A stretch of 64,000 bases of DNA from Anaerolineales bacterium (GCA_029210945.1 JARGGH010000007.1:1-64000); one strand, 5' to 3'; positions 15,391 to 24,680 are shown, counted from the stretch's first letter. Numbers and translations: made by a program. Notes: generated from the sequence alone by a model not told the origin.

Positions 15391-16332
15391 ATGAAGATTA
15401 ACCCCGCTGCAACCGCATTCCTATTCCCCGGTCAGGGCTCCCAGTTCGTCGGCATGGGCCGCGAGCTGGCTGAGGCTGTTCCTGTAGCCAGGTCGACGTT
15501 CGAACAAGCCGATGACCTGCTCGGATACCCCCTGTCCGAATTGTGCTGGAACGGACCAGAAGAACAGCTCAACCAAACCGAACACACACAGCCCGCGCTG
15601 CTCACCCACGCCGTTGCTGCATTGCGGTCGGCGAAGGAGCAGTTCCCGGAATTGACGATGGCCTCCACTGCGGGACACTCGTTAGGGCAATTCAGCGCGC
15701 TAGTCGCCGCCGGCGCGCTGAGCTTCAGCGACGCGCTCTTCGCCGTCCGCGAGCGCGCTCTGGCGATGAAGGCCGCCGGCGAGGCACAGCCAGGCGGCAT
15801 GGTTGCGGTGCTCGGGCTCGAGCTCGAAGCCGTCGAAACGGTGTGCGCCGGGGCTTCGCAGCAGGCTGAAGGGGGCGTGTGGGTCGCGAACGACAACTGC
15901 CCGGGGCAGGTCGTGATTTCCGGGGATGAAGCCGCCCTCGAGCTTGCGGCCGAGCGCCTCCATGAGGCCGGTGCCCGCAAAGTCGTCCGTCTGGCCGTCA
16001 GCATCGCCGCCCATTCCCCTCTCATGCAAGTCGCCCAGGCGCGCTTGAACGAGGCACTCAACTCCGTCACAATCCGTGGTCCGGAAGTACATGTGATTGG
16101 TAACGTCGGCGCGGCACCGCTGCCGACGCGCGCCGCGATCATCGAAGACCTGCAATCCCAGTTGACTTCCCGCGTGCGCTGGACCGAGAGCATCAAGCTG
16201 ATGCTCGCCTCTGGCATCGACACCTTTATCGAGATCGGCTCAGGCAGCGTGCTGACCGGGCTCCTGAAACGCATCGATCGCAGCGCGACCCGTATCACAA
16301 TCGACACCCCGGAGACCTGGGACAGGATCTAG
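15391..16332 (+). CDS. fabD: Malonyl-CoA:ACP transacylase
   Basis: FabD loads malonyl groups onto acyl carrier protein for fatty acid synthesis. The start at ATG 15391 gives 313 residues, the usual length. Visible motifs are the substrate-binding FPGQGSQFVGMG at the N-terminus, the nucleophile elbow AGHSLGQFSALVAAGAL with the catalytic serine (about residue 95), the active-site histidine in SIAAHSPLM, and the IEIGSGSVLTGLLKRI end. An in-frame upstream ATG at 15355 would start inside the hairpin and has no homologous sequence. No clear ribosome-binding site precedes it, so it may depend on coupling with rpmF. Confidence 0.95.
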   Translation: MKINPAATAFLFPGQGSQFVGMGRELAEAVPVARSTFEQADDLLGYPLSELCWNGPEEQLNQTEHTQPALLTHAVAALRSAKEQFPELTMASTAGHSLGQFSALVAAGALSFSDALFAVRERALAMKAAGEAQPGGMVAVLGLELEAVETVCAGASQQAEGGVWVANDNCPGQVVISGDEAALELAAERLHEAGARKVVRLAVSIAAHSPLMQVAQARLNEALNSVTIRGPEVHVIGNVGAAPLPTRAAIIEDLQSQLTSRVRWTESIKLMLASGIDTFIEIGSGSVLTGLLKRIDRSATRITIDTPETWDRI

Positions 16333-16353
16333 GTTCCCCAGGCTGGTCAGGCC

Positions 16354-17376
16354 ATGATTCGAAAAATCATCTACACCCTGATATTCGGCCTCACGATTTA
16401 CTTTGTTATCCGCAATTTCAACGAACTCGTCATCATCCTGGACACGCTCCGGAGAGCGATTCCGCTCTGGCTGGTGCTCGCACTGCTCACTCAGCTGCTC
16501 TGGATCGTGACAATCGCCGGCAACCTTCAGTCGACGTACCGGCTGACCGGAATGCATGAGAGTCTGGCGCGCATGGTGCTGCTCATTGCAGCCGGCAATT
16601 TTATCAATGTCATCGCACCCAGTTACGGCGCCGGCGCGACGGCAGTCTTCATCGCCGACGGTCACCGGCGCGGCAAACCGGCAGGTAAGGTCACAACGGC
16701 TGCGTTCCTCTACCTGGTCTACGATTACCTCGGTTTCATGCTCGTGCTCACGGTCGGGTTGATCTTGCTACAGCAGCATCATCTCTTGAGCACGGCGCTG
16801 ATCGGCGCGGCGATCTTCGCCTGCACGATCGGGTTTGCGCTAATCATCGGGACGATCATCGGGGTCTTCTTCTCCGATCGGTTAGACAATGTAGTCGCCT
16901 GGCTGGTGCGCGGCGCGAACCGGCTCATGCAGCCGATCATTAAGAGACCGCTCATCGAACTCGACAACGCCCGGAAATTCGGCCTTGATCTGTCGAGTGG
17001 GCTGCAGCAGATCCGGCGTTCACCGGGCAACCTGCTGCAGCCGATCGGCTGGGCGCTTGCTCGTAAAGCGACGATGATGATCATGCTTTACTTGATATCC
17101 CTGGCGTACGGTGCTCCATTTGACCTCACCACCGTCATTGTGAGTTTCACCGTCAGCTATCTGTTCACGATCGCATCCGTGACCCCCTCTGGCGTCGGAT
17201 TTGTAGAGGGTGCGATGTCTTTGATCCAGGTCTCACTGGGCGTTAACCCAGCCACGTCCGTGGCGATCGCCGTCACCTATCGTGGGCTCACATTCTGGCT
17301 CGTCCTGTTTTACGGTTTCTTCGCGATCCGCGTCGTCGATTACAAGCCCGAGGAGAAAGAGACGACCCCGGCTTAG
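16354..17376 (+). CDS. Lysylphosphatidylglycerol-synthase-like flippase-domain membrane protein
   Basis: A 340-residue polytopic membrane protein (about eight helices) of the YbhN/AglD/MprF-N-terminal family (UPF0104). It carries the family features: an early LLTQLLWIVTIAGNLQS segment, GNFINVIAPSYGAGATA (the N-x-x-x-P/G-rich loop), and TPSGVGFVEGAMSLI near the C-terminus. Members are thought to flip lipids or lipid-linked molecules. No aminoacyl-transferase domain of the MprF type is present, so lysine transfer to lipids is not expected. It starts 22 bp after fabD and probably belongs to the rpmF-fabD operon. Substrate unknown. Confidence 0.85.
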   Translation: MIRKIIYTLIFGLTIYFVIRNFNELVIILDTLRRAIPLWLVLALLTQLLWIVTIAGNLQSTYRLTGMHESLARMVLLIAAGNFINVIAPSYGAGATAVFIADGHRRGKPAGKVTTAAFLYLVYDYLGFMLVLTVGLILLQQHHLLSTALIGAAIFACTIGFALIIGTIIGVFFSDRLDNVVAWLVRGANRLMQPIIKRPLIELDNARKFGLDLSSGLQQIRRSPGNLLQPIGWALARKATMMIMLYLISLAYGAPFDLTTVIVSFTVSYLFTIASVTPSGVGFVEGAMSLIQVSLGVNPATSVAIAVTYRGLTFWLVLFYGFFAIRVVDYKPEEKETTPA

Positions 17377-17408
17377 CCACCTACAGAATGGCGGTTGATC
17401 GCGCCGCT

Positions 17409-17437
17409 TTGTCGCCACCGCCCCGCTCGTGTAAAAT
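17409..17437 (+). promoter_or_regulatory. Possible promoter upstream of the membrane kinase-like gene
   Basis: TTGTCG (17409-17414) and TAAAAT (17432-17437) are 17 bp apart. The gene starts 178 bp downstream, which would give a long leader; another promoter closer in may exist. Confidence 0.35.
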
Positions 17438-17614
17438 CAAAGCGCTCAACAGGACGCCGGGTTGTGCGCCGCAAACGAACAGCTCTGCGCCCGGAGCTAC
17501 GCTTCGATGTTGTCATGAACTATGCGTACTCTTTACACTCCTCACACCTGAAGATATGATGCTGGGGCGGCACGCGGAAATCCTATCGAACGGGGACATA
17601 CAAAGACCGGTCAA

Positions 17615-19939
17615 ATGTTATTCACACAAGCAGCCTCCATCTTGCTGACAACGGAAGGCACGCTCGCTTACCACTTGATAATTATTGCTACCCTGGGGCT
17701 GGTCCTTGCAGTAGGACGCATCCTGCGCCGGGAATTCAGCGCGGGTGACTTCACAAGCTGGGAATTGGCCGTGCTCGGGGTACTCTTCCTGCGTATCGCG
17801 CTGATGGGCTACACCGGTTTCACATGGGCGGGCGGCCTCAACAGCACCGTCGTGCTGCCCGCGCTGGATCGCTTTGTGAGCATCTCCAGCGTGGTGCTTT
17901 TGTTCTGGGGATTGCTGCATCCAGGTGAAAGCCAGCGCTGGGATATCGCCCTGCTGACCACTCTCACCGCTGCATCCGCCGGTTTGCTGGCGACAGTGCT
18001 CTTCACCTCCAGAGGGATCACGCCCTATTTCAACCGCACCGCCGCTGACGCGCTGTGGTCGCTGAGCGGCTTTTTCCTTTGCCTGAGCATCTGCGCCTGG
18101 TTGGTGTTCCAACGCCCTCATAGTTGGCCGCTGCTCCTCTCGGGATTCGGGCTGCTCTCCCTCGGTTACGGCCTACACCTGACGCTGGGTCCCTCCGACG
18201 CTTCCTTCCCTGCCATCCTGAGATGGGCTGAGTTGGGCGCTTACCCCCTCATCGGCATGGCTGCAGTCAGCATGGCAGCCGCACGGCTGCACATCCGCCA
18301 GATCAGGAAACCGGCGACGAGGTCCGATCAGGAAGCACGCTTCCTCCCTGAAATATTGCACGAGACGACCAGCATTCTCGAGTCGAGCTCTCAGGATATT
18401 CTCGCCCGGGGCGCCGTGCAGAGCGTCGCCCGCAGCTTAAAATCTGAATTATGTTTTCTGATTACCCCCCCAGACCCATCTGACTATCTCTCGATAGCGG
18501 CGGCCTACGACCTGATCAGTGAGAAATTCATCGAAGGTCAAACTTATAGTGCCGAAGAACTGCCTGTCCTAGCGCAAGCCCTGCGGCGCAAGCAGCCGTT
18601 AGTGCTGCCCGCCGGCACTAAAATTCCAGATGCGCATGTGCTGAAGAGGTACCTTGGACTGGCTCAAACGGGACCGATCTTGATGGCACCGATCGCGTAT
18701 GACGGCGAGTTGGTTGGTGGACTTGTGCTGCTCTCACCCTACGCTCGCAGCCGCTGGTCAGACGTGAGCATGGAAGCGGTCAAGTCATTCGGGCAATTAA
18801 TTGGCCAGCGTTTCTATCAGCTCAGGAAGCAGGAACGCTCCCTGCACGCCGCGATGACCTCGCCGAGCGCAAATATTGAAGAGACCCGCCGGGAGGTTGA
18901 ACGCTTGCTGCAGGAGAACACGCAATTAACCAATCAACTGCTCGATGCGACCGACCAGGCCGGTCAGGAGCTGGCCGGCTTTCTGCAGAATCACAGTCTT
19001 GCCAGGGAGACGATTTCGCTGCTGGAGTCCGAGATCGATCGAATGAAGACGGTCGTAACTGCTCCCGCAGAGCCCTCCGACAATGACCAGATTGCTCAGC
19101 TCTCCTATGAGCTGCAGCACAGCCTGCAGGAACTCTCGGAGGCCCGTACCCAGCTGGCTCTGCTCGATGCGCTCCCAGACGGCCGACCGCCTATAAAAGA
19201 GGGCAGCGGCGATTTGCGGCGGCTTGCCCACCTCGCCCAGGACCTGCGGCAGCCGATGGCGGCGATCGTTGGCTACACAGACCTGCTCTCCGATGAGGTC
19301 AGCGCACTTCCCGGAAATGACACCGAAATGTACATCGAGCGCATCCGTGAGGGGACTAATCGATTGGCAAAATTGCTCAACCAGCTGATCCACATCGCCG
19401 CCATCGAGAGCGGGTCACTCGAAATGGTCCCCACCCCCATAGACCTTGCTTACTGGATCGATGATTCGCTCGAACAGGTCCAGCCCGGCATGGAGAGACG
19501 CGGACTGCATCTAAGGAAAAGGATCCCGCAGAATGTCCCGCGGGTCATGGCTGACCCGGATGCCATTTCGCAGGTTCTGATCCACCTGCTGAACAACGCC
19601 ATCGGCGCTTCACCCGAAGGCGGTGTCGTGGGCATCAGTCTTCGGATCGCAGAAGCGGATGCGACCGGATTCCTGACATTACGGATCAGCGATGAGGGGC
19701 GCGGGATCCCGGCTTCCGACCTGCACCGAGTCTTCGATTCAAGCTACCCTCAGGAAGGCCCCCCACTCATGGGGCTCGGTGAAGAGCCGATCGGCCTGTC
19801 GATCATGAAATCCCTGGTTGAGGCGATGGGGGGCCGAATCTGGATCGAAAGCAAGGAGAACTTCGGCACTACCTTCGTCGTGCTGCTTCCACTTGCCGAG
19901 GATAGAGAAGCCCAGAATAACCTCCTGACCCAGCTGTAA
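17615..19939 (+). CDS. Membrane-bound histidine-kinase-like protein without the phospho-histidine
   Basis: A 774-residue sensor. About seven membrane helices (1-230) form a MASE/7TM-type input module. A GAF-like domain (about 245-400), a coiled coil (about 405-520), a HisKA-like segment and an HATPase domain (about 635-765) follow. The ATPase domain looks complete: N box DAISQVLIHLLNNAIGAS, G1 ISDEGRGIPAS, G2 GLGEEPIGLSIMKSL. The H box, normally HELRTPL, reads QDLRQPM with glutamine at 542 in place of the phosphorylated histidine, so it should not autophosphorylate in the normal way. It could still act as a partner or decoy for another kinase, or respond to ATP binding. No response regulator is adjacent; the nearest lie at 56-61 kb. 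The ATG at 17615 has no strong ribosome-binding site. Confidence 0.85.
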   Translation: MLFTQAASILLTTEGTLAYHLIIIATLGLVLAVGRILRREFSAGDFTSWELAVLGVLFLRIALMGYTGFTWAGGLNSTVVLPALDRFVSISSVVLLFWGLLHPGESQRWDIALLTTLTAASAGLLATVLFTSRGITPYFNRTAADALWSLSGFFLCLSICAWLVFQRPHSWPLLLSGFGLLSLGYGLHLTLGPSDASFPAILRWAELGAYPLIGMAAVSMAAARLHIRQIRKPATRSDQEARFLPEILHETTSILESSSQDILARGAVQSVARSLKSELCFLITPPDPSDYLSIAAAYDLISEKFIEGQTYSAEELPVLAQALRRKQPLVLPAGTKIPDAHVLKRYLGLAQTGPILMAPIAYDGELVGGLVLLSPYARSRWSDVSMEAVKSFGQLIGQRFYQLRKQERSLHAAMTSPSANIEETRREVERLLQENTQLTNQLLDATDQAGQELAGFLQNHSLARETISLLESEIDRMKTVVTAPAEPSDNDQIAQLSYELQHSLQELSEARTQLALLDALPDGRPPIKEGSGDLRRLAHLAQDLRQPMAAIVGYTDLLSDEVSALPGNDTEMYIERIREGTNRLAKLLNQLIHIAAIESGSLEMVPTPIDLAYWIDDSLEQVQPGMERRGLHLRKRIPQNVPRVMADPDAISQVLIHLLNNAIGASPEGGVVGISLRIAEADATGFLTLRISDEGRGIPASDLHRVFDSSYPQEGPPLMGLGEEPIGLSIMKSLVEAMGGRIWIESKENFGTTFVVLLPLAEDREAQNNLLTQL

Positions 19940-20132
19940 ATATAGCCTGAGGTAATCATCCCGCTCTGATCCACAATCTACCGATCTGGCATATGAATTG
20001 CACACAATACCCCGACTCCTTCGCGTCAAAACGGATATAGTCTTTCTGGAGCGCTATGGAGTATGATCAACGGGATCGGGAGACCGAATTCGCTGTGGGA
20101 GCTTTTACCACGGCTGAGTCGTTATATAAGAG

Positions 20133-21245
20133 ATGAACGAGAATAAATTCAACACAAACCAGTTTTCATTTTCCTGGACGCTCGTTGGAGCACTGTTCGC
20201 GCTGGTCTTTGTCGCGGCGGCGTGCACCTCCGTCGCAGGCGGGTTCTTAAGCGGTGCCGCCTCACTGCCGCTCGCAACCATCCCGACAGATGCAACCGCC
20301 ACCGCCACGCCATTTAATCCCGTCGAGGCCACAATCACGCCGACACCACTCCCGCCCACTACAGCGACGCCGCAGCCCTCACCAACACCGATTGATCCCT
20401 GGGAAAATTTCCCGCCTCCGGTCGAGGTTTCGGCGATCGATATCCGACGTCCGCTTACGCCACATGAACACAATGATGAATTGATCAACATCATGCTGCT
20501 CGGATCGGACCAGCGTCCCAACGAGTATGGACACCGGACCGACGTGATGATGCTCGTATCGATCGACCCGCGAGAACATACCGTCAAACTGCTCTCGTTC
20601 CCGCGTGACTTATACGTTTTCATCCCTGGACGGAGGGTTGATCGGATCAACGTCGCCGACGCAGTCGGCGGATCCGAAATGGTAAAGAACACAATCCTCT
20701 ACAACTTCGGCCTGGAAGTCGATCATTTGGTGCGGATTAACTTCTATGGTTTCATGGGGGTTGTCGACGCCCTCGGCGGCATCGACGTGGAGGTCGGAGC
20801 GTACCTCTCCGATAAGTGCGGGCGTCAGTGGACCTATTCTCCAGGCGAGTACCACATGGATGGCTTCCAGGCCTTATGCTATATGCGCATGCGCAAAACG
20901 ACCGGCGATTTCGACCGGCTGCGGCGCGAACAGGAAGTGATTATGGCGCTCTTCAAGAAAGTGCTGAGCATTGACGGGCTTACGCGCGTCCCGGAAATGT
21001 ATGATCAATTCAAGACATTCGTGGAGACCGACATGGGGCTCGATGACGTATTCGTACTGCTGCCGACCGCAGTGGATGTCGCCCGCGATCCTTCCGTGAT
21101 CGAACACTACGACATCGGCCCCGACATGGGGTCGCTCTGGCGCGTCCCGTACAGCGGAGCGTCGGTCATCCTCCCGGATTGGGATGCGATCGAGGCGATG
21201 TTGGTGGAGTCTTTTGGGTTGCCGGTGCAGAATCGGGAAGGTTAG
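20133..21245 (+). CDS. LytR-CpsA-Psr (LCP) family cell-wall glycopolymer ligase
   Basis: A 370-residue LCP protein. A single N-terminal membrane helix or signal (about 14-34) is followed by a threonine/proline-rich linker (about 45-90) and an extracellular LCP catalytic domain. Family signatures are IMLLGSDQRPNEYGHRTDVMMLVSID, the LLSFPRDLYVFIP segment and the FYGFMGVVDALGGIDVEV block, then YMRMRKTTGDFDRLRREQEVI, whose arginines and aspartates bind the polyprenyl pyrophosphate head. LCP enzymes attach teichoic-acid-like or other glycopolymers to peptidoglycan, which fits a single-membrane envelope. It stands alone between the kinase-like gene and a repeat-rich gap. Confidence 0.93.
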   Translation: MNENKFNTNQFSFSWTLVGALFALVFVAAACTSVAGGFLSGAASLPLATIPTDATATATPFNPVEATITPTPLPPTTATPQPSPTPIDPWENFPPPVEVSAIDIRRPLTPHEHNDELINIMLLGSDQRPNEYGHRTDVMMLVSIDPREHTVKLLSFPRDLYVFIPGRRVDRINVADAVGGSEMVKNTILYNFGLEVDHLVRINFYGFMGVVDALGGIDVEVGAYLSDKCGRQWTYSPGEYHMDGFQALCYMRMRKTTGDFDRLRREQEVIMALFKKVLSIDGLTRVPEMYDQFKTFVETDMGLDDVFVLLPTAVDVARDPSVIEHYDIGPDMGSLWRVPYSGASVILPDWDAIEAMLVESFGLPVQNREG

Positions 21246-21259
21246 AAAATAGGCGATCA

Positions 21260-21345
21260 GGTAATTAGGTGAATGGTAATCAGGCACTCGGTCACCGGGG
21301 CACTCAGGAAGAAACTGGGTGCTTTTAGTTTCCCGATCCCCAATC
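21260..21345. repeat. Degenerate intergenic repeat (GGCACTCGGTCACC family)
   Basis: The 15-mer AGGCACTCGGTCACC (21282-21296) recurs in inverse orientation at 39803-39817. CCCGATCCCCAATCCC-type words follow and appear again at 21505-21535. Confidence 0.5.
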
Positions 21346-21351
21346 CCATCC

Positions 21352-21441
21352 TGTCATTTCGAGGCTACCGACCGAGGGACCCTTCCCTGCGAGCCTCGAC
21401 CAGCCAACAAAGCTGGACTTTCGGCCGGGCTCGGAATGACG
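21352..21441. repeat. Short element with terminal inverted repeats (TGTCATTTCGAG ... CTCGGAATGACG)
   Basis: A 90-bp segment bounded by near-perfect 12-bp inverted ends. The same end sequence flanks a 144-bp segment at 39444-39587. The layout is that of a non-autonomous miniature element or REP-like unit. The rest of the 21246-21619 gap holds no gene. Confidence 0.6.
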
Positions 21442-21619
21442 TTAACTGCGGGAGCCGGTTATCAAGGACCGGGTGACCATCCACCCGGGCACTATCACGC
21501 AAGGCACAATCCGGACCCCTGATCCCCGATCCCAGGTGTACTCAATTGACTTTTCTCGATTACCGATCTACGATCATACTTGCTCGTTGGCTATGCGCAG
21601 ATCCACCAGAGAGGGACAT

Positions 21620-22573
21620 ATGGATAACACCGTAGACGATCTGCCGTTATTTTCTTACGGCAGGGAACAAGGCCCGAAACACCCCGCAGGGGACGCACGG
21701 CTCAACTCAGAGACCAGCCTGAGCGCGGTGATTAAATCCTGGGGTGAAGCACTCGAAGACCAGGGGTATTCGATTCACACCGTCAAAGCCTTTACTGGCG
21801 ATCTGCGCCTGGTGGCGAAATTTGTCGGCGGGGGTGTCTCCATTCAAGAGATAAGCAACCACGATTTGAAGAATTTTCTCGACTGGATGCAAAACAAACG
21901 CAGCGCCCCATGCAGTCCGAAGACCTACGCCCGCCGGGTGACATCCATCAAGGCTTTCTACCGCTGGTTGAACGAATCCGGAGTGCTCAGCGACGATCCC
22001 TCCGCACACATACCACAGCAATCCGTCGTCAGCCCTCTTCCAGACGTGCTCGCCAGGCGAGAGCGAGAAATCGCGCTGGAGGCCGCCCAGCGAATGCGTG
22101 AAGCTGAAGAGCCGGATGCACGGCCTTACACACTTCTGCGCCTTCTACTCGAGACAGGGATCAAGAAGGGGGAATGTCTCGGCGTTCATCTGAATCACAT
22201 CGATCTTGAAGGTCCAGATGCTCCGCTGCTCTTCGTGCGCTATGGTGACGTAAGCAAACGCTACAAGGAGCGCAAGATCCCTCTTTCGGAAGAATGGGTC
22301 GCAGCCTTCCTGGAGTACATCGCCCAGTACGATATCGACGATCAGCTCTTCCCCTGGTCGCCACGCCGGCTCGAATACCTGCTTGAGGAAATCAGCGACG
22401 CGGCCAAGCTCGATAAACGCATATCGTTCGACATGTGCCGCTGGTCAGCCTCGCTCGCCGACCATCAGGAAGGTCTCGACAAAGACACCATCCGCCAGAA
22501 GCTGGGGATCTCCAAGATCCAGTGGCGTGAAGTTGGAAACAAACTAAAGAAACTCTCCGCCCAGCAGGGATAA
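21620..22573 (+). CDS. Tyrosine-recombinase-like protein lacking catalytic residues
   Basis: A 317-residue protein with the two-domain layout of XerC/XerD-type recombinases: a SAM-like core-binding domain (about 35-120, with TYARRVTSIKAFYRWLNESG) and a catalytic-type domain (about 160-317). The active site is not conserved. TGLR, which holds the first arginine, reads TGIKKGE; the beta-hairpin lysine may remain in RYKERKIPL; the HxLRH box reads SFDMCRW; and no tyrosine occurs where the nucleophile should be (LGISKIQWREVG). DNA strand cleavage is therefore not expected. The start is set at ATG 21620, with GAGAGGG just upstream. It may bind DNA or a Xer site, or be a decayed recombinase with an otherwise intact frame. 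A strong terminator follows. Confidence 0.8.
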   Translation: MDNTVDDLPLFSYGREQGPKHPAGDARLNSETSLSAVIKSWGEALEDQGYSIHTVKAFTGDLRLVAKFVGGGVSIQEISNHDLKNFLDWMQNKRSAPCSPKTYARRVTSIKAFYRWLNESGVLSDDPSAHIPQQSVVSPLPDVLARREREIALEAAQRMREAEEPDARPYTLLRLLLETGIKKGECLGVHLNHIDLEGPDAPLLFVRYGDVSKRYKERKIPLSEEWVAAFLEYIAQYDIDDQLFPWSPRRLEYLLEEISDAAKLDKRISFDMCRWSASLADHQEGLDKDTIRQKLGISKIQWREVGNKLKKLSAQQG

Positions 22574-22592
22574 CCTGGCCTGCCATCATAGA

Positions 22593-22620
22593 AAAAACGG
22601 GAGGCGAACCTCCCGTTTTT
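22593..22620. terminator. Bidirectional intrinsic terminator
   Basis: A 12-bp stem (AAAAACGGGAGG/CCTCCCGTTTTT) with a CGAA loop gives a T-tract on both strands. It separates the convergent recombinase-like gene and the DUF47 gene. Confidence 0.95.
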
Positions 22621-22646
22621 GATTTGAGACGGACGTTTTACTCCAC

Positions 22647-23267
22647 CTAGATCTTCTTTACGACGATATCCCCCAACACATTGGCAGCCTCATCGCCGCG
22701 GTCGGCCGCGTTGGAAAGGTGCCGGTAGATCTCGCGCAGTTTAAGCATCTGTACGACATGATCGATATCACGGGGCATGCTGAACAGATTGGCGATCGCC
22801 TCACGATAAACCGTTTCCATGCGGTTCTCGAGCGCTTTCGCCCGGACGGCGTGCTCATTCGCCACACTCGGGTGGTCCTCCAGGCGCATCACGCCCATGT
22901 GGATCTCGCGCGCCGCGTCGGTTAATAAGGATACCATCCGCTCGATATACGCGTTCGGCTGGACGTCGAGCATGTACATCTCTTCAACGGTTGACTCGGC
23001 ATAGTCCAGCACATCATCGATCGTCAACGAGAGCGCGAAGATGTCCTCGCGATCGATGGGCGTGACGAAAGTCCGATTCAGCTCATCGATCAAAACCCGC
23101 CGGACCTCATCCGCCTCTTTTTCGATCGCAGTGACCGATTGCGCGATAGCCTCGCTCGGCTCACGCACGTAAGCAAGCAATTTTTGCATGCCTTCTTCGG
23201 CATACTCAGCCTGCTTGACGAGCAGCTCAATGAACCGATCGCGTTTCTTCCTTGAGAATATGCTCAT
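22647..23267 (-). CDS. DUF47 (PhoU-like) protein
   Basis: A 206-residue all-helical protein of the DUF47/YkaA family, related to PhoU. The start at ATG 23267 (MSIFSRKKRDRF) has AAGG 7 nt upstream and gives the usual length. Conserved features are the repeated acidic-helical pattern (AEYAEEGMQKLL, AIEKEADEVRR, DREDIFALSLTIDDVLDYAE) and a C-terminal LKLREIYRHLSNAADRGDEAANVLGDIVVKK typical of the family, where conserved acidic residues are thought to bind metals. DUF47 proteins usually sit next to a PiT-type phosphate transporter and modulate it. Here the gene is 16 bp downstream of tupC and apparently last in the tungstate-transporter operon. Confidence 0.88.
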   Translation of the reverse strand: MSIFSRKKRDRFIELLVKQAEYAEEGMQKLLAYVREPSEAIAQSVTAIEKEADEVRRVLIDELNRTFVTPIDREDIFALSLTIDDVLDYAESTVEEMYMLDVQPNAYIERMVSLLTDAAREIHMGVMRLEDHPSVANEHAVRAKALENRMETVYREAIANLFSMPRDIDHVVQMLKLREIYRHLSNAADRGDEAANVLGDIVVKKI

Positions 23268-23283
23268 TCTGCACCTTCCGACT

Positions 23284-24012
23284 CTAATATACCATTTCTC
23301 CTTCGATAAACCGGCGCGTTCGTTCGTCCTGTGGTTTGTCGAAGATCTCATCCCTGCCGCCCGACTCAACGATCGAGCCAGCCAGCATCATCGCCACGCG
23401 ATGCGCGATGCGCTTGACTTGAAAGACATTATGGGTGACCATGATCGCAGTCATCTCGGTGTTTTCCACCGTCTCTGCAAGGATCTCCTCGATCAATCGG
23501 GCGTTGTACGGGTCCAGATTCGAGGTCGGTTCATCCAACAACAGCACGGAGGGTTTCAGGACCAGAGCCCGCGCCAGGGCGACCCGCTGGATCTCACCCC
23601 CGGAGAGTCTGCGCGCCGGCGCGTTTGAGAGCGTATCGAGATGCAAGCGCTCAATTATCTCCTCCACACGCCGGTCATCTTCCTCCCCTCGTAAACGCAA
23701 TCCAAAACTCACATTTCTACGCACAGATCCATGCAGCATATGCGGGCGCTGAAAAACCATCGCCAGCGACCTGCGCAGCGCAAGCGGAGGGGGGAATGTG
23801 AGCCTGTGATCACGAAATTGAATGCTGCCTCTCTCCGGGGGGATCAGGAAATGAAGCAGGTGCAGCAGTGTTGTCTTCCCCGCCCCGTTGGGGCCCATGA
23901 TGGCGAAGATACCGCTTTCGGGAATCTCCAATGCGGCGATGTTTAACCGCCATGCCCCGTCATAGCTCTTCTCGACACTCTCGAGCCGATAAAGGTTCTC
24001 GTGAACGCTCAC
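23284..24012 (-). CDS. tupC: Tungstate ABC transporter, ATP-binding protein
   Basis: A 242-residue ABC ATPase with Walker A (GPNGAGKTTLL), Q loop (MVFQRPHML), signature (LSGGEIQRVALARAL), Walker B (VLLLDEPTSNLD) and H loop (MVTHNVFQ). The family of its neighbours (TupA-type binding protein, TupB-type permease) sets the substrate. It starts with GTG at 24012 in a GTGA overlap with the tupB stop codon. No C-terminal TOBE/MOP domain is present, as expected for TupC and unlike ModC. Confidence 0.9.
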   Translation of the reverse strand: MSVHENLYRLESVEKSYDGAWRLNIAALEIPESGIFAIMGPNGAGKTTLLHLLHFLIPPERGSIQFRDHRLTFPPPLALRRSLAMVFQRPHMLHGSVRRNVSFGLRLRGEEDDRRVEEIIERLHLDTLSNAPARRLSGGEIQRVALARALVLKPSVLLLDEPTSNLDPYNARLIEEILAETVENTEMTAIMVTHNVFQVKRIAHRVAMMLAGSIVESGGRDEIFDKPQDERTRRFIEGEMVY

Positions 24013-24680
24013 CGGCGCCTCCAGAGCGGGTACTGCAGTTGGAGCAGGATGCCATTGAGCACAAACACGATCACCAGCAGCACCCCGCCCAGCGCAAGGC
24101 CAAGCCCGAAATTCCCCTGGCGCGTCTCGAGCACGATCGCCGTGCTCATTACGCGGGTCGATCCGGCGATATTGCCCCCCACCAGCATCGCCGCGCCGAC
24201 CTCCGAGATGATGCCCCCGAAACCAGCGACGATCGAGGCCAGCACACCCTCACGCGCTTCGCTGAGCAGCGTAAAAATCTCCTGCCGCGGGTCGGCACCC
24301 AGCGAGCAAACCTGCAGACGAAGGTCCGAATCCAGGCTCTCGACGGCTGCCATCGTCAGCCCTGCCACGAGCGGAAATGCGATGATCACCTGTGCGGCGA
24401 TCATCGCCTGCTCGGTGAACAACCAGGCCAGCGATCCGAATGGTCCTGATTGAGACAGCGCGAGATAGACAGCCAGCCCGACGACGACCGGAGGAAAGCC
24501 CATCCCTGTATAGATTAAAATCACCAGCAACTGCCGGAACCGGAAACGGCTCAACCCGAGCCACGCGCCGAGCGGGATGCCGATCAACGCGCTGATGAAC
24601 AGCGCGGAACCGGAGACCCGCAGCGAAACCAGGACGATTTGTAACAGGTCCGGCCAAACTACTGACATGTGATCGGTCAA
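24009..24680 (-). CDS. tupB: Tungstate ABC transporter permease
   Basis: A 223-residue inner-membrane permease with about five or six helices. It has the EAA-type cytoplasmic loop that docks the ATPase (SLGADPRQEIFTLLSEAREGVLASIVAGFG) and the family stretch GMGFPPVVVGLAVYLALSQSGPFG. The order tupA-tupB-tupC is kept. The start is uncertain: TTG at 24680 has AGGAG very close, while ATG at 24668 is four codons further in. It brings in tungstate or molybdate, which suits the moaC/moaDE genes 9 kb away. Confidence 0.9.
   Translation of the reverse strand: MTDHMSVVWPDLLQIVLVSLRVSGSALFISALIGIPLGAWLGLSRFRFRQLLVILIYTGMGFPPVVVGLAVYLALSQSGPFGSLAWLFTEQAMIAAQVIIAFPLVAGLTMAAVESLDSDLRLQVCSLGADPRQEIFTLLSEAREGVLASIVAGFGGIISEVGAAMLVGGNIAGSTRVMSTAIVLETRQGNFGLGLALGGVLLVIVFVLNGILLQLQYPLWRRR

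Noticed and set aside
21473..21619. Upstream extension of the recombinase-like gene to 366 codons
   Set aside because: The added part runs through repeat words; ATG 21620 has GAGAGGG close upstream.
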